64,000 nucleotides of DNA, taken from positions 620,001-684,000 of the forward strand of contig NZ_CP175562.1 in the NCBI RefSeq assembly GCF_046097105.1. The letters are read 5' to 3'. This document shows positions 33,875 to 42,834 of the stretch, in pieces. Position numbers and translations under genes: made by a program. Origin of the DNA: Natroniella sp046097105 (GTDB lineage Bacteria; Bacillota; Halanaerobiia; Halobacteroidales; Halobacteroidaceae). Within the stretch, counting starts at the first letter, position 1; each line of letters opens with the position of its first letter. The notes beneath the pieces are model-generated. The model had not been told where the DNA came from and searched no databases. It saw only the letters and a list, made by a program, of their open reading frames with translations.

Positions 33875-35872
33875 GTGAAGAAGTTAGCACTATCTTTAAC
33901 TATCTTATTATTGATTCTATCTTCTCCTAAGCTTACTGCCCAAGAAGATGAACATGGTAATTTACAGTTAAAAAATGATTATATTGAGATCTTTGTTAAT
34001 CAAAATGAATTGAACAGAGGAAGGTTTGCTATTCATGTAACGGGTGGAGATCCAATGCGGGATGGGGATAATAATAAGCCACTGGTCTATGGTCATCCTT
34101 ACCCTTGGACCTCCTATACAACCATTAGAATTGATGGAGAGAGTTATATCTTTGGTGGAGAGACTGATCGTAGAGCCGGTAGGGATGGGAATTATGGAGA
34201 ATTAGTACAAGCACCTACCATTGAGGATGATCAAATTATAACTACATATAAGTTTGATGAGGTAGTTGTCAGTCAGATTTTAAGCTTTGTTATGAGTAGT
34301 ACTACGGGCTTGCCAGATACTGCACGGATTGAATATCAAGTTGAGAATACAGGAGAGGAAACTAAAGATGTTGGAAGCAGAATTATGATTGATACTTTAT
34401 TAGGGGAGAATGATGGAGCTCCTTTTAGAGTTGAAGATCAGATTATAGATGGAGATAAATTATTCTTAAAAGAGGATCATTTGCCTTATTTTTGGCAAAC
34501 ATTTGACAGTTTAGAGGAGCCTAAGGTAACTTCACAAGGAACGGTAGTTGGCCCTAATTTGACTCCTCCTGATGAGATGTACTTTACAAATTGGGGGAGT
34601 TTAGCTGATGATCCTTGGGAGTTTAATTTTAATTCTGGTCGGGAATTTATTAGAGAAGGTGAGTTTGAATTAGATAGTGCAATGGCTTTATTCTGGCAAC
34701 CAGAATCTTTACAGCCAGGAGAGACTAGAACTTATGCTACTAAATATGGCTTAGGTGGAATTGATATCGTTCCAGGGTTACTATCAGTAGGGGTTACTTC
34801 AGCTTCCACAGTAGTAATGGAGCGACCTGATAAGACTGTAGATATTATTGCTTATATTCAAAATACTGCTGAGATTACTGTTGAAGATGTGGAAGTTAAG
34901 TTAGATTTGCCGCCAAATTTAAGTTTGGTATCTGATTCTGAAAATGAAGTACTTGGTGATTTAGAGCCAGGAGAGACGGTACAAAGAATGTGGCAAGTCA
35001 GACCTGAAGATTTTATGAAAGATAGTTTGGAATATACAGTTAAGGTTGATGCTGAAAATACAGATGCCAATCAAGTAAGCCGTTCCCTAGGAGTCGTTGG
35101 CCCGCCTGACTTATCACTTGAGTTGGTTGGCCCAGATCAAATAAGCTCCTATCAGAATAAGTTAGAAGCGGATTCTTTTCTGGTTAATGCTGAGATTAAA
35201 AATGAAGGGTTTTCGACAGCTTATGATGTCAGTGCTCAGTTGGCCCTTCCTCCAGGGTTAAATGTCAGTCGAGGAGAGATCCAAGAGAAAAGATTGGGGC
35301 ATTTATTACCAGGAGAATCGATTCAATTATCTTGGCGAATAGATCCTTTACAGATGGTAAGTGGTCAGTTACCTTACATTGTTGAGGTGAGCAGTGATAA
35401 TGCTTCTAACCGGGTTAAGAAAAGAACGATTTCATTGCCAAGTCTAGAGCCGAAGGCAGAATTTGAAGTTTTTGATTTGGAAGATGGTTTTGAAGAAGGA
35501 GATTATTTGACTGTTGAGGTAAAGCTGAATAATTTAATCAGTTTTTATCGTGGTAGTTTTGATATTGGTTACAATGATGATGTTTTAGAACCAATTTATG
35601 TTTCACGGGGCAATTTATTTGTGGAGGATGGAGCTTTGTTGAGTTGGAATTCAGCTGAAATTGATCGGGGAGAAGCTAAAATCAAGGGGGTTTCTGGTGT
35701 TTTAGATTCAGCTAGAAGTATTAAATCAGAAACTTTTGCTCAAATTCATTTTAGAGTTAAATCTCCTGAAGAGCTTGGTTTAGAATTTTTAGACTTTAAC
35801 CTTTATGATCGAAATGAAGAAGAGATTGAGCTTGAAATAGAAGATAAAGCGGTTTATATTGGGGGTAGTTAA
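33875..35872 (+). CDS. Secreted surface protein with CARDB-like and cohesin-like domains
   Basis: 665 aa, GTG start after GAGGTGATAAC. Signal peptide MKKLALSLTILLLILSSP ending near LTAQ. The N-terminal third (30-300) is an unassigned domain with GRFAIHVTGGDPMRDGD and MALFWQPESL. Two beta-sandwich repeats of CARDB/DUF11 form follow (about 320-410 and 420-520; LPPNLSLVS..LEPGETVQ and LPPGLNVSR..LLPGESIQ). The C-terminus (about 535-660) resembles a cohesin/dockerin-partner fold (YLTVEVKLNNLISFYRGSFD, YNDDVLEP). No anchor is seen. Its place after tonB suggests a periplasmic or outer-surface partner (inference). Confidence 0.7.
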   Translation: MKKLALSLTILLLILSSPKLTAQEDEHGNLQLKNDYIEIFVNQNELNRGRFAIHVTGGDPMRDGDNNKPLVYGHPYPWTSYTTIRIDGESYIFGGETDRRAGRDGNYGELVQAPTIEDDQIITTYKFDEVVVSQILSFVMSSTTGLPDTARIEYQVENTGEETKDVGSRIMIDTLLGENDGAPFRVEDQIIDGDKLFLKEDHLPYFWQTFDSLEEPKVTSQGTVVGPNLTPPDEMYFTNWGSLADDPWEFNFNSGREFIREGEFELDSAMALFWQPESLQPGETRTYATKYGLGGIDIVPGLLSVGVTSASTVVMERPDKTVDIIAYIQNTAEITVEDVEVKLDLPPNLSLVSDSENEVLGDLEPGETVQRMWQVRPEDFMKDSLEYTVKVDAENTDANQVSRSLGVVGPPDLSLELVGPDQISSYQNKLEADSFLVNAEIKNEGFSTAYDVSAQLALPPGLNVSRGEIQEKRLGHLLPGESIQLSWRIDPLQMVSGQLPYIVEVSSDNASNRVKKRTISLPSLEPKAEFEVFDLEDGFEEGDYLTVEVKLNNLISFYRGSFDIGYNDDVLEPIYVSRGNLFVEDGALLSWNSAEIDRGEAKIKGVSGVLDSARSIKSETFAQIHFRVKSPEELGLEFLDFNLYDRNEEEIELEIEDKAVYIGGS

Positions 35873-35874
35873 TT

Positions 35875-36546
35875 ATGAAAAATAGAAATCTTTCTCTCTT
35901 ATTAGCATTAATGTTAATCATAAATGCTACTTTACCTGTATTGGCTGGTGGTCAAATTGAAGATATTTCTAGTGGCCACTGGGCTTATCAAAGTGTAGTT
36001 GAATTGGTTGAAAGAGGATATATGTCTTTATATGAAGGTAATAAGTTTCAAGGAGAAGATGAGGTTACTCGTTATGAATTAGCAGAAATAATAGCTAAGA
36101 TGTTAGATAATATAGAACAAGGACGGGTGGCAGCTGAAGAAGATGATATGTTAACTTTGAAAAAGTTGGCTACTGAGTTTCGAGAGGAACTAGTGGTATT
36201 AATGCAAGAAAATAAAGAGTTAGAAGAAGGAATTGAGAGTCTAGAGAAAGAACAATTAATTATTAGGGAAGATTTAATTAATACTAATGATCGAATTAAT
36301 AATTTAAATCAACAGGCAAGTGAAATTATAGAAGATTTGAAGGAAGAAGCGACTAAGGTTATTTCTTTACAGACGCAGGTTGAGCAATTACAAACTGAAA
36401 ATAAAGCATTGAGATCCCAGATTGAAGATTTAGAGCATGGTTTAGGAACTACTGGAAGTCAAGAAGAGATTGATAAATTGAACCGAAGGTTCTTCTGGTT
36501 AGCAGGGGGTACAGTAGTTACTTCATTATTGTTACTTAGTAATTAA
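35875..36546 (+). CDS. SLH-domain coiled-coil envelope protein
   Basis: 223 aa. Signal peptide (RNLSLLLALMLIINATLPVLAGG), one SLH domain (about 30-80: EDISSGHWAYQSVVELVERG, TRYELAEIIAKML), a long coiled coil (about 90-200) and a hydrophobic C-terminal segment (FFWLAGGTVVTSLLLL). In diderm Firmicutes, SLH plus coiled-coil proteins (OmpM type) tie the outer membrane to pyruvylated wall polymer. Here a single hydrophobic helix replaces the beta-barrel. It starts two bases after the previous stop, so it is part of the operon. Confidence 0.75.
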   Translation: MKNRNLSLLLALMLIINATLPVLAGGQIEDISSGHWAYQSVVELVERGYMSLYEGNKFQGEDEVTRYELAEIIAKMLDNIEQGRVAAEEDDMLTLKKLATEFREELVVLMQENKELEEGIESLEKEQLIIREDLINTNDRINNLNQQASEIIEDLKEEATKVISLQTQVEQLQTENKALRSQIEDLEHGLGTTGSQEEIDKLNRRFFWLAGGTVVTSLLLLSN

Positions 36547-36602
36547 TGGCTGGTAATAACTAAAAATATTAGCAATGGATCTGTTGATAAGGGGGGGTTA
36601 AG

Positions 36603-37190
36603 ATGGGAATAAAGCATAGAACAATATGTATAATATCATTAACTTTGATCTGCTTATTGTTGGCCCCCTTGCTTAGTGGTATTTTTGTACCTAATTATCA
36701 TACAGCTTATGCTGATGGAATTAGTGAACGGAGAGCTTATCAAGGATTAGCTTTAACTTTATTGATGATTTATGCTATCGACCGGTTTGGTAGTAATTCA
36801 GTTACGGCAAGAGGGAATGCAATAATAGACTATACTAGTAATGATCTGGAGTGGCTAGCACGAGCTGTTCATGGAGAAGCAAGAGGAGAGCCTTATGAGG
36901 GCCAAGTTGCAGTAGCGGCAGTTATTTTAAATCGAGTTCAAGATGATGAATTTCCAAATGAGATTTATGATGTGATTTTTCAGCAAGGCCAATTTTCAGC
37001 AGTCGATGATGGACAGATCAACTTAACTCCAAATGAAACGTCTTATCAAGCTGCTAAAGAGGCATTAAGTGGTAAAGATCCATCACTCGGAGCTCTTTAT
37101 TTTTATAATCCACGGACTGCTCGGACTTTATGGTGGCTGACGACTAGGGAAACAACTGTTCAAATTGGGGATCATGTTTTTGCAAAATAA
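36603..37190 (+). CDS. SleB-type cell wall hydrolase
   Basis: 195 aa. Signal sequence or anchor (about 8-28), then a Hydrolase_2 domain (about 80-195) of the SleB/CwlJ family: WLARAVHGEARGEPYEGQVA, split as LARAVHGEARGEP, with the catalytic Glu in HGEARGE, and AVILNRVQ, QFSAVDDG, PSLGALYFYNP. Relatives are spore cortex-lytic or wall-maintenance enzymes. GGGGGGTTAAG precedes the ATG. It is the last gene of the envelope cluster, before a terminator. Confidence 0.85.
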   Translation: MGIKHRTICIISLTLICLLLAPLLSGIFVPNYHTAYADGISERRAYQGLALTLLMIYAIDRFGSNSVTARGNAIIDYTSNDLEWLARAVHGEARGEPYEGQVAVAAVILNRVQDDEFPNEIYDVIFQQGQFSAVDDGQINLTPNETSYQAAKEALSGKDPSLGALYFYNPRTARTLWWLTTRETTVQIGDHVFAK

Positions 37191-37214
37191 AAATTGAAGA
37201 AGTGATACATACTA

Positions 37215-37246
37215 GGTCTCAGAAGGTATTTTCTGAGATCTTTTTT
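37215..37246 (+). terminator. Terminator of the envelope cluster
   Basis: GGTCTCAGAA (37215-37224) pairs with TTCTGAGATC (37231-37240), followed by six T. Confidence 0.88.
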
Positions 37247-37366
37247 ATCTGTTTTAAGCTAATAAAAAATATCTAGAAATCATTGTGTTTTATGGGTTTA
37301 GATGATTTTTATTTGTTGAACTTAACCTTTATTTAAAAATAATTAAAGTTAACCTTAAGATTTTAA

Positions 37367-37395
37367 TTGACAGGCTAATATATATATGTTATATT
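37367..37395 (+). promoter_or_regulatory. his operon promoter
   Basis: TTGACA (37367-37372), a 17-base spacer and TATATT (37390-37395), the best promoter upstream of hisZ. Confidence 0.8.
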
Positions 37396-37407
37396 TTAAT
37401 AAATCAT

Positions 37408-37427
37408 TACTTTATACAAGTAAAGTA
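37408..37427 (+). promoter_or_regulatory. Palindromic operator candidate of the his operon
   Basis: TACTTTA, six bases, TAAAGTA: a perfect 7-6-7 inverted repeat 12 bases after the -10 box, so on or just after the start point. A TrpR-like HisR repressor controls his genes in many Clostridia and would fit. No T-box or His leader peptide is visible. Confidence 0.45.
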
Positions 37428-37444
37428 TTAAAGGGGGATTTCAG

Positions 37445-38716
37445 TTGGTTTTTGATAAATTACAACGACCAGAAGGAACTAAGGATTATCTGCCACAAAT
37501 GGCAGTTAAAAAACGAAAGTTAGAAAATAAATTAAATCAGTTATTTGCAAGTTGGGGCTATCAGGAAATAATAACCCCAAGTTTTGAATTTTATGATCTC
37601 TTATCTGCCGGAACAGAGGGTCTACAAGCTAAAATGTATAAATTTTTTAATCGGAAGGGTGAGATTTTGGCTTTGCGACCGGAGATGACAGCACCTATTG
37701 CTCGGGTAGCAGCGACAGAGTTTAGAGATAAACCACTTCCTTTACGGTTATGTTATCAAAGTAATGTCTTTCGCTATGAAACACCTCGAGCAGGAAGAAA
37801 TAGAGAGTTTTACCAAGCAGGAATTGAATTGTTAGGGATAGAAACTCCTCTTGGTGATGCTGAAGTAATAGCGATTGCAACTGAATCGTTATTAGCTTCA
37901 GGGTTGAGAAATTTCAAAATAGATATTGGAGATGTTGACTATTTTACTGGTATTATGCAAGCTGCTAAGATGGATTCCAGAAGTCAGACTGAAGTTAGAC
38001 AGGCTCTATCAAATAAGAATTTTGTTAGGTTAGAAGAATTATTAGCTGACAGCAAACTGAACCCTCAACAACAGGAAGCAATTTTAAGATCTCAAAATTT
38101 ACGAGGTGGCTTAGAGGTAATTGAGGAGGCTAAGCAGTTAGTTGATAATCAAGATTCTTTAGAAGCACTGATTAATTTAGAAGCTGTTTATCGTGATCTG
38201 GAGCTATTAGGAGTTGCTGAGTATATTTTTCTTGATTTGAGTGTTGTACGTAGTTTTGATTACTATACTGGTATTGTTTTTGAGGGTTATACTAAGGAAC
38301 TAGGATATACAATTTGTGGTGGGGGACGTTATGATAAGTTGGTTGAAAAATTTGATTATCCAATACCTGCTACTGGGTTTGCTTTGGGTATTGATCGGTT
38401 GTTATTGTCATTAGAAAATCAGGGTTATCAATTTAAAGAGGTCGAGATGGGAACTTTACTTATAATTAATCCTGCTCAGAAGGAAGAAGGGTTTGATTTA
38501 GCTAGAAAATTACGTCAAACTGGAGAAAATGTAGAGTTAGAAATATATAAACGTGAAATAGAAGAAGTAATCAATTATGCAGTGGATAAAGGTATTGAGC
38601 GGATTTTATATGTTGGAGTGAATGAAGAGGGTCTGGTTAAAAGTTTTGTTAGAAAAGAGGTCTGTGAAGTGGAAGTAAAAGAGGTTAAGTTAGAGGAGGT
38701 AGCAGATGATGAATAA
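37445..38716 (+). CDS. hisZ: ATP phosphoribosyltransferase regulatory subunit HisZ
   Basis: 423 aa, a catalytically inactive relative of histidyl-tRNA synthetase. The class II fold motifs are seen (EIITPSFEFYD, ALRPEMTAPIARV, GIELLG, IDRLLLSLE). It pairs with the short HisG encoded next and is needed for its activity and histidine feedback. TTG start after AAGGGGGATT. First gene of the his operon. Confidence 0.93.
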   Translation: MVFDKLQRPEGTKDYLPQMAVKKRKLENKLNQLFASWGYQEIITPSFEFYDLLSAGTEGLQAKMYKFFNRKGEILALRPEMTAPIARVAATEFRDKPLPLRLCYQSNVFRYETPRAGRNREFYQAGIELLGIETPLGDAEVIAIATESLLASGLRNFKIDIGDVDYFTGIMQAAKMDSRSQTEVRQALSNKNFVRLEELLADSKLNPQQQEAILRSQNLRGGLEVIEEAKQLVDNQDSLEALINLEAVYRDLELLGVAEYIFLDLSVVRSFDYYTGIVFEGYTKELGYTICGGGRYDKLVEKFDYPIPATGFALGIDRLLLSLENQGYQFKEVEMGTLLIINPAQKEEGFDLARKLRQTGENVELEIYKREIEEVINYAVDKGIERILYVGVNEEGLVKSFVRKEVCEVEVKEVKLEEVADDE

Positions 38717-39353
38717 ATTAACTGTTGCATTACCTAAAGGTAGGTTGTTTGATCCTGCTGTTGAAATATTAGAGCAAACAGGTTTGATCAATCGAGAATT
38801 AGATGATGATTCTAGAAAGTTGGTCTTAAGTGATCCTAAAGAAGAGGTTGATTTTATTCTTTCTAAGGCTGTTGATGTTCAGACTTATGTTGAGCATGGA
38901 GTGGCTGATCTTGGAATAGCAGGGAAGGATATTTTACTGGAAGCAGGTGCAACTGTTTGTGAGGTAGTAGATTTAGGGTTGAGTAAGTGTCGATTAGTGG
39001 TAGCTGTGCCTGAAGAGAGAGGGATTATTGAGGTGGGCCAACTGCCGCCAACAGGGCGAGTTGCTACTAAGTATCCCAATGTAGCTAAGAGATTTTTCAA
39101 AAAGCAAGGAATTCAAATTGAAGTGGTTAAACTTAATGGTTCGATTGAGTTGGCCCCTCTGATTGGATTGACCGATATGATTGTTGATATAACTTCCACA
39201 GGAACGACTTTACGTGAGAACAATTTAGTAGAAGTAGCTGAGATCGCTAAGTCATCAGCTAGATTAATTGTTAATAAGGTCAGTTATAAAACTTCTCATG
39301 AACGGATTAAAGGAATTGTTGAGCAGGTTAAAAAGGTAGTGGCTGGTGATTAA
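38706..39353 (+). CDS. hisG: ATP phosphoribosyltransferase, short form HisG
   Basis: 215 aa, the short (HisG-S) form that lacks the C-terminal regulatory domain and so requires HisZ. First step of histidine synthesis: ATP plus PRPP to phosphoribosyl-ATP. Motifs: VALPKGRLFDPA, DLGIAGKDIL and the PRPP-binding DITSTGTTLREN. It overlaps hisZ by 11 bases. AGGAGGT precedes ATG 38706; a second ATG follows immediately. Confidence 0.95.
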   Translation: MMNKLTVALPKGRLFDPAVEILEQTGLINRELDDDSRKLVLSDPKEEVDFILSKAVDVQTYVEHGVADLGIAGKDILLEAGATVCEVVDLGLSKCRLVVAVPEERGIIEVGQLPPTGRVATKYPNVAKRFFKKQGIQIEVVKLNGSIELAPLIGLTDMIVDITSTGTTLRENNLVEVAEIAKSSARLIVNKVSYKTSHERIKGIVEQVKKVVAGD

Positions 39354-39355
39354 AA

Positions 39356-39400
39356 AGTATTGAATAATGAATAATGAATAATTATAAGAACAATTAAAAA
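39356..39400. repeat. TGAATAA-type repeat, hisG-hisD gap
   Basis: Tandem GAATAAT heptamers (TATTGAATAATGAATAATG), one arm of the AT-rich family seen at 22752. Confidence 0.4.
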
Positions 39401-39423
39401 GGATAAAAGATGGAGGGGTTAGA

Positions 39424-40719
39424 ATGGTGGAGATATTAAAGACGGTTGAAGAAGGAATTGAAGCTAAACTAGAGCAGATCTTGAATCGATCTTCTTTTGA
39501 TGATCCTCAGCAGGTATCAGCTGTACAGGAGATTTGGGAAAATGTAGAGGCTCGAGGCGATGAGGCTATTTTAGAATATAATGCTCGCTTTGATGGAGCT
39601 GATATGGAAGCTGAGCAACTTGAAGTTGGCCCAGTGGAGATTGAGGCTGCTTATAAAGAGGTTGAAGATACCTTTTTAAAAGCAATTAGAAAGGCGATTA
39701 AAAATGTAGGAGATTTTCATAAGAAGCAGTTGCGAGAAAGCTGGATGGATTTAAAAGAAGATGGTGTTATCTTAGGACAGAAGTTTACTGCTTTAGAGAA
39801 GGTAGGAATTTATGTTCCAGGAGGACGAGCAGCTTATCCATCATCAGTAGTAATGAATGGGGTTCCAGCTAAGGTTGCTGGAGTAGAGCAGATAGTTATG
39901 GTTTCTCCTCCAGATAAGGAGGGCGGTTTGAACCCATATACCTTGGTAGCAGCAGCAGAGGTTGGGATTGATCAGATTTATAAAGTAGGAGGTGCTCAAT
40001 CAATAGCAGGGCTGAGTTTTGGGACTGAGATGATGCCACAGGTTGATAAGATTGTTGGCCCGGGTAATATCTATGTTACGTTAGCTAAGAAGTTGGCTTT
40101 TGGGTATGTAGATATTGATATGCTGGCTGGGCCAAGTGAAGTCTTAGTTTTGGCTGATAAGACTGCTAATCCTCGTTTTGTAGCAGCGGATTTACTATCC
40201 CAAGCAGAGCATGATCCTATGGCATCTTCTATTTTGATAACTACTTCTGAGCAATTGGCTGAGAAAGTAGATCAGGAACTTAAAAATCAACTTAAGGATT
40301 TATCACGAGTTGAGATTGCTAGAGAGGCTTTGAAAAATTATGGAGCAATCATCATTGCTCAAGACTTAGCAGAAGCAATTGAATTGACCAACCAATTTGC
40401 TCCTGAGCATTTAGAGGTTGTAGTTGATGATCCATTTGCTATTGTGGGAAGATTAAATAATGCAGGAGCTATCTTTTTAGGAGAGTATGCAGCTGAGCCA
40501 GTAGGAGATTATATTGCCGGGCCAAATCATGTCTTACCAACAGGAGGTTCAGCTAGATTTTATTCTCCACTTAATGTAGATGACTTTATTAAAAAGTCAA
40601 GTATTATTTCTTATTCTAAAGAGGGCTTAGAAAAGGTGAAGAATGATGCATTAGAGATTGCCCGGGTAGAAGGTTTGGATGCTCATGCTAATAGTATTAA
40701 GGTGCGGTTTGAGGAATAA
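39424..40719 (+). CDS. hisD: Histidinol dehydrogenase HisD
   Basis: 431 aa zinc/NAD enzyme oxidising histidinol to histidine in two steps. Motifs: YVPGGRAAYPSSVVMN, GGAQSIAGLSFG, DKIVGPGNIYV, LLSQAEHDP, and the catalytic and zinc region QFAPEHLEVV and GPNHVLPTGG. Length normal. AGATGGAGGGG precedes the ATG. Confidence 0.97.
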   Translation: MVEILKTVEEGIEAKLEQILNRSSFDDPQQVSAVQEIWENVEARGDEAILEYNARFDGADMEAEQLEVGPVEIEAAYKEVEDTFLKAIRKAIKNVGDFHKKQLRESWMDLKEDGVILGQKFTALEKVGIYVPGGRAAYPSSVVMNGVPAKVAGVEQIVMVSPPDKEGGLNPYTLVAAAEVGIDQIYKVGGAQSIAGLSFGTEMMPQVDKIVGPGNIYVTLAKKLAFGYVDIDMLAGPSEVLVLADKTANPRFVAADLLSQAEHDPMASSILITTSEQLAEKVDQELKNQLKDLSRVEIAREALKNYGAIIIAQDLAEAIELTNQFAPEHLEVVVDDPFAIVGRLNNAGAIFLGEYAAEPVGDYIAGPNHVLPTGGSARFYSPLNVDDFIKKSSIISYSKEGLEKVKNDALEIARVEGLDAHANSIKVRFEE

Positions 40720-40732
40720 TATTTATTTAATA

Positions 40733-40815
40733 TTGAATGGTTAAAAGTTTTTGAATAAAAATATATAATGTTATGGCTTTAATTATTAAATATTAGATAT
40801 TAAGTATTCAATGTA
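40733..40815. repeat. AT-rich palindromic repeat, hisD-hisB gap
   Basis: TTTAATATTGAATGGTTAAA on the left and TTAAATATTAGATATTAAGT, ending ATTCAATGT, on the right form inverted arms about 85 bases end to end. Member of the family at 22752. Confidence 0.45.
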
Positions 40816-40834
40816 TTATTTAGGAGGAGATAAG

Positions 40835-41422
40835 ATGCGTAAAGCTCAACTGACTCGTAAAACTAATGAAACTGAAATAGAGCTAGAGATAAACTTAGAT
40901 GGTAGTGGTCAAGTAGATATTGAGACTCCAGTTCCTTTTTTGAATCACATGTTGGAGCTGATGGTTAAGCATGGTTTGTTTGACTTGAAGGTTAAAGCGG
41001 TTGGTGATGTGGAAATAGATGATCATCATACAGTAGAGGATATCGGGATTGTATTAGGTCAAGCTTTACAAAAAGCGATAGGGGATAAAGCAGGAATTAA
41101 GCGTTATGGTGAGCAGTATGTACCGATGGATGAAGCTTTATTGCAAACTGTGCTTGATTTTAGTGGACGATATTATCTTAATTTTTCTGTTAACGATCTT
41201 AAACATAAGGTTGGAGAGTTTGATACAGAATTGGTTGAGGAGTTTTTTCGGGCGGTTGCTTATAATGCAGGATTGAATTTACATCTTAGAAAAATTGAAG
41301 GAACGAATACTCATCATATTATTGAGGGGCTTTTTAAATCGTTCGGAAGGGCATTAGCTAAAGCTGTGATGATTGATGAGAGGATTGAAGGAGTAATGTC
41401 GACTAAGGGAAAATTGGAGTAA
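40835..41422 (+). CDS. hisB: Imidazoleglycerol-phosphate dehydratase HisB
   Basis: 195 aa from ATG 40835 (after TAGGAGGAG; an upstream in-frame ATG lies inside the repeat element). Manganese-dependent dehydration of imidazole glycerol phosphate. Signature repeats: LNHMLELMVKHG, DDHHTVEDIGI, and GTNTHHIIEGLFK. Monofunctional, without the phosphatase domain of enterics. Confidence 0.97.
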   Translation: MRKAQLTRKTNETEIELEINLDGSGQVDIETPVPFLNHMLELMVKHGLFDLKVKAVGDVEIDDHHTVEDIGIVLGQALQKAIGDKAGIKRYGEQYVPMDEALLQTVLDFSGRYYLNFSVNDLKHKVGEFDTELVEEFFRAVAYNAGLNLHLRKIEGTNTHHIIEGLFKSFGRALAKAVMIDERIEGVMSTKGKLE

Positions 41423-41424
41423 GG

Positions 41425-41455
41425 ACATTTAATATTTAATATTGAATAGTTAAGT
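41425..41455. repeat. AT-rich repeat arm, hisB-hisH gap
   Basis: ACATTTAATATTTAATATTG followed by AATAGTTAA, matching the left arm of the element at 22752. Confidence 0.4.
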
Positions 41456-41490
41456 TAAATATCAATATAAATAGAAACGAGGTAAAATTA

Positions 41491-42114
41491 ATGATCAAGA
41501 TTATAGACTATGGAATGGGTAATTTGAAAAATGTTCAGAAGGCTTTTGAGATGGTCGGTTATCAAGCAGAAATTACCCAAGATAAAGAAGAAATTTTAGC
41601 AGCAGATGGGATTGTTTTACCTGGAGTAGGAGCTTTTAAGGATGCCATGGAGAATCTTGAGCGGCTGAAGCTAATAGAAATAATTAAAACAGTGATTGAG
41701 CAAGGGAAGCCTTTTTTAGGAATCTGTTTAGGATTGCAATTGTTATTTACAGCAAGTGAAGAGTTTGGGGTGACGGAAGGTTTAGATATTATTTCAGGTC
41801 GAGTCAAGAGGTTTTCTCAAAACTTAGAGCTTAAAATTCCTCATATTGGCTGGAATCAGTTGGATTTAAAGCGGAAGAATGAAATTTATGAAGATATAGA
41901 GAATGGAGAGCACCAATATTTTGTCCATTCTTACTATGTAGTACCGGATGACGAAGGTGTGGTTGCTACTAGAACAAAGTATGGAATTGAATTTGTGTCA
42001 AGTGTTAGAAAGGATAATATTTATGCGGTTCAATTTCATCCAGAAAAAAGCAGTCATAAGGGGTTACAGATCTTAAAGAATTTTGGAAAGATAGTAAATG
42101 ATAAGGAGAGATAA
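41491..42114 (+). CDS. hisH: Imidazole glycerol phosphate synthase glutaminase subunit HisH
   Basis: 207 aa class I glutamine amidotransferase. It feeds ammonia to HisF. Catalytic Cys in FLGICLGLQLLF, His/Glu in AVQFHPEKSSHKG; oxyanion-strand PGVGAF. hisF is encoded two genes later, with hisA between. ACGAGGT precedes the ATG. Confidence 0.96.
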   Translation: MIKIIDYGMGNLKNVQKAFEMVGYQAEITQDKEEILAADGIVLPGVGAFKDAMENLERLKLIEIIKTVIEQGKPFLGICLGLQLLFTASEEFGVTEGLDIISGRVKRFSQNLELKIPHIGWNQLDLKRKNEIYEDIENGEHQYFVHSYYVVPDDEGVVATRTKYGIEFVSSVRKDNIYAVQFHPEKSSHKGLQILKNFGKIVNDKER

Positions 42115-42116
42115 TA

Positions 42117-42833
42117 ATGGAAATAATCCCAGCAATAGATATTCGCAATGGAAATTGTGTTAGATTATATAAAGGTGATTTTGAACAAGAGACAGTATAT
42201 GGAGAGCCAATTGAGATGGCTAAATTATGGGCCAACAAAGGAGCAACGAGATTACATATTGTAGATTTAGATGGGGCCTTAGATGGTAAGCCTAAAAATA
42301 TAGAGTTAATTAAAGAGATTGTTGAGACGATTGAGATTCCTATTCAAGTTGGAGGAGGAATTAGAACAAAAGAGATTATTCAAGAGTATTTAGAGATTGG
42401 GGTAGAGCGAGTAATTATTGGGACTGCTGCAATTGAAAATCCTCAGTTGGTTGTAGAAGCAATTAAAGAGTTTGGTTCTGAGCGGATTGTAGTTGGTATT
42501 GATGCTAAGGATGGTTTAGTAGCTACTGAAGGGTGGTTAGAGACTTCCGATACCACAGCAGTTACACTGGGCCAAGAGATGAAAGAGCGAGGAGTAGAAT
42601 GGGTTGTTTATACAGATATCGACAAAGATGGTACTTTGTCAGGGCCAAATTTAGAGGCTACTGAGAAGTTAGCCGAAGAGACAGGGCTGAAGGTAGTTGC
42701 TTCTGGTGGAGTATCAAGCTTAGAGGATATTAAGAATTTAAAGAAGATTGAAGAGGCAGGAGTTAAAGCAGTTATTACTGGTAAGGCTTTGTATAGTAAT
42801 AATCTTAAGTTAGAAGAAGCACTTAGCATTTAA
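42117..42833 (+). CDS. hisA: ProFAR isomerase HisA
   Basis: 238 aa TIM barrel. Catalytic Asp pair in IPAIDIRNG (first strand) and VVYTDIDKDGTLSG (fifth strand), with phosphate sites GGGIRTKE and ASGGVSSLEDI. Amadori isomerisation of ProFAR to PRFAR. It starts two bases after hisH, AAGGAGAG inside the hisH end being its ribosome-binding site. Confidence 0.96.
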   Translation: MEIIPAIDIRNGNCVRLYKGDFEQETVYGEPIEMAKLWANKGATRLHIVDLDGALDGKPKNIELIKEIVETIEIPIQVGGGIRTKEIIQEYLEIGVERVIIGTAAIENPQLVVEAIKEFGSERIVVGIDAKDGLVATEGWLETSDTTAVTLGQEMKERGVEWVVYTDIDKDGTLSGPNLEATEKLAEETGLKVVASGGVSSLEDIKNLKKIEEAGVKAVITGKALYSNNLKLEEALSI

Positions 42834-42834
42834 C

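Noticed and set aside
37191..37444. T-box riboswitch upstream of hisZ
   Set aside because: No T-box core (TGGxACCGCG-type) sequence or specifier stem was found; the hairpin present is the terminator of the previous gene.
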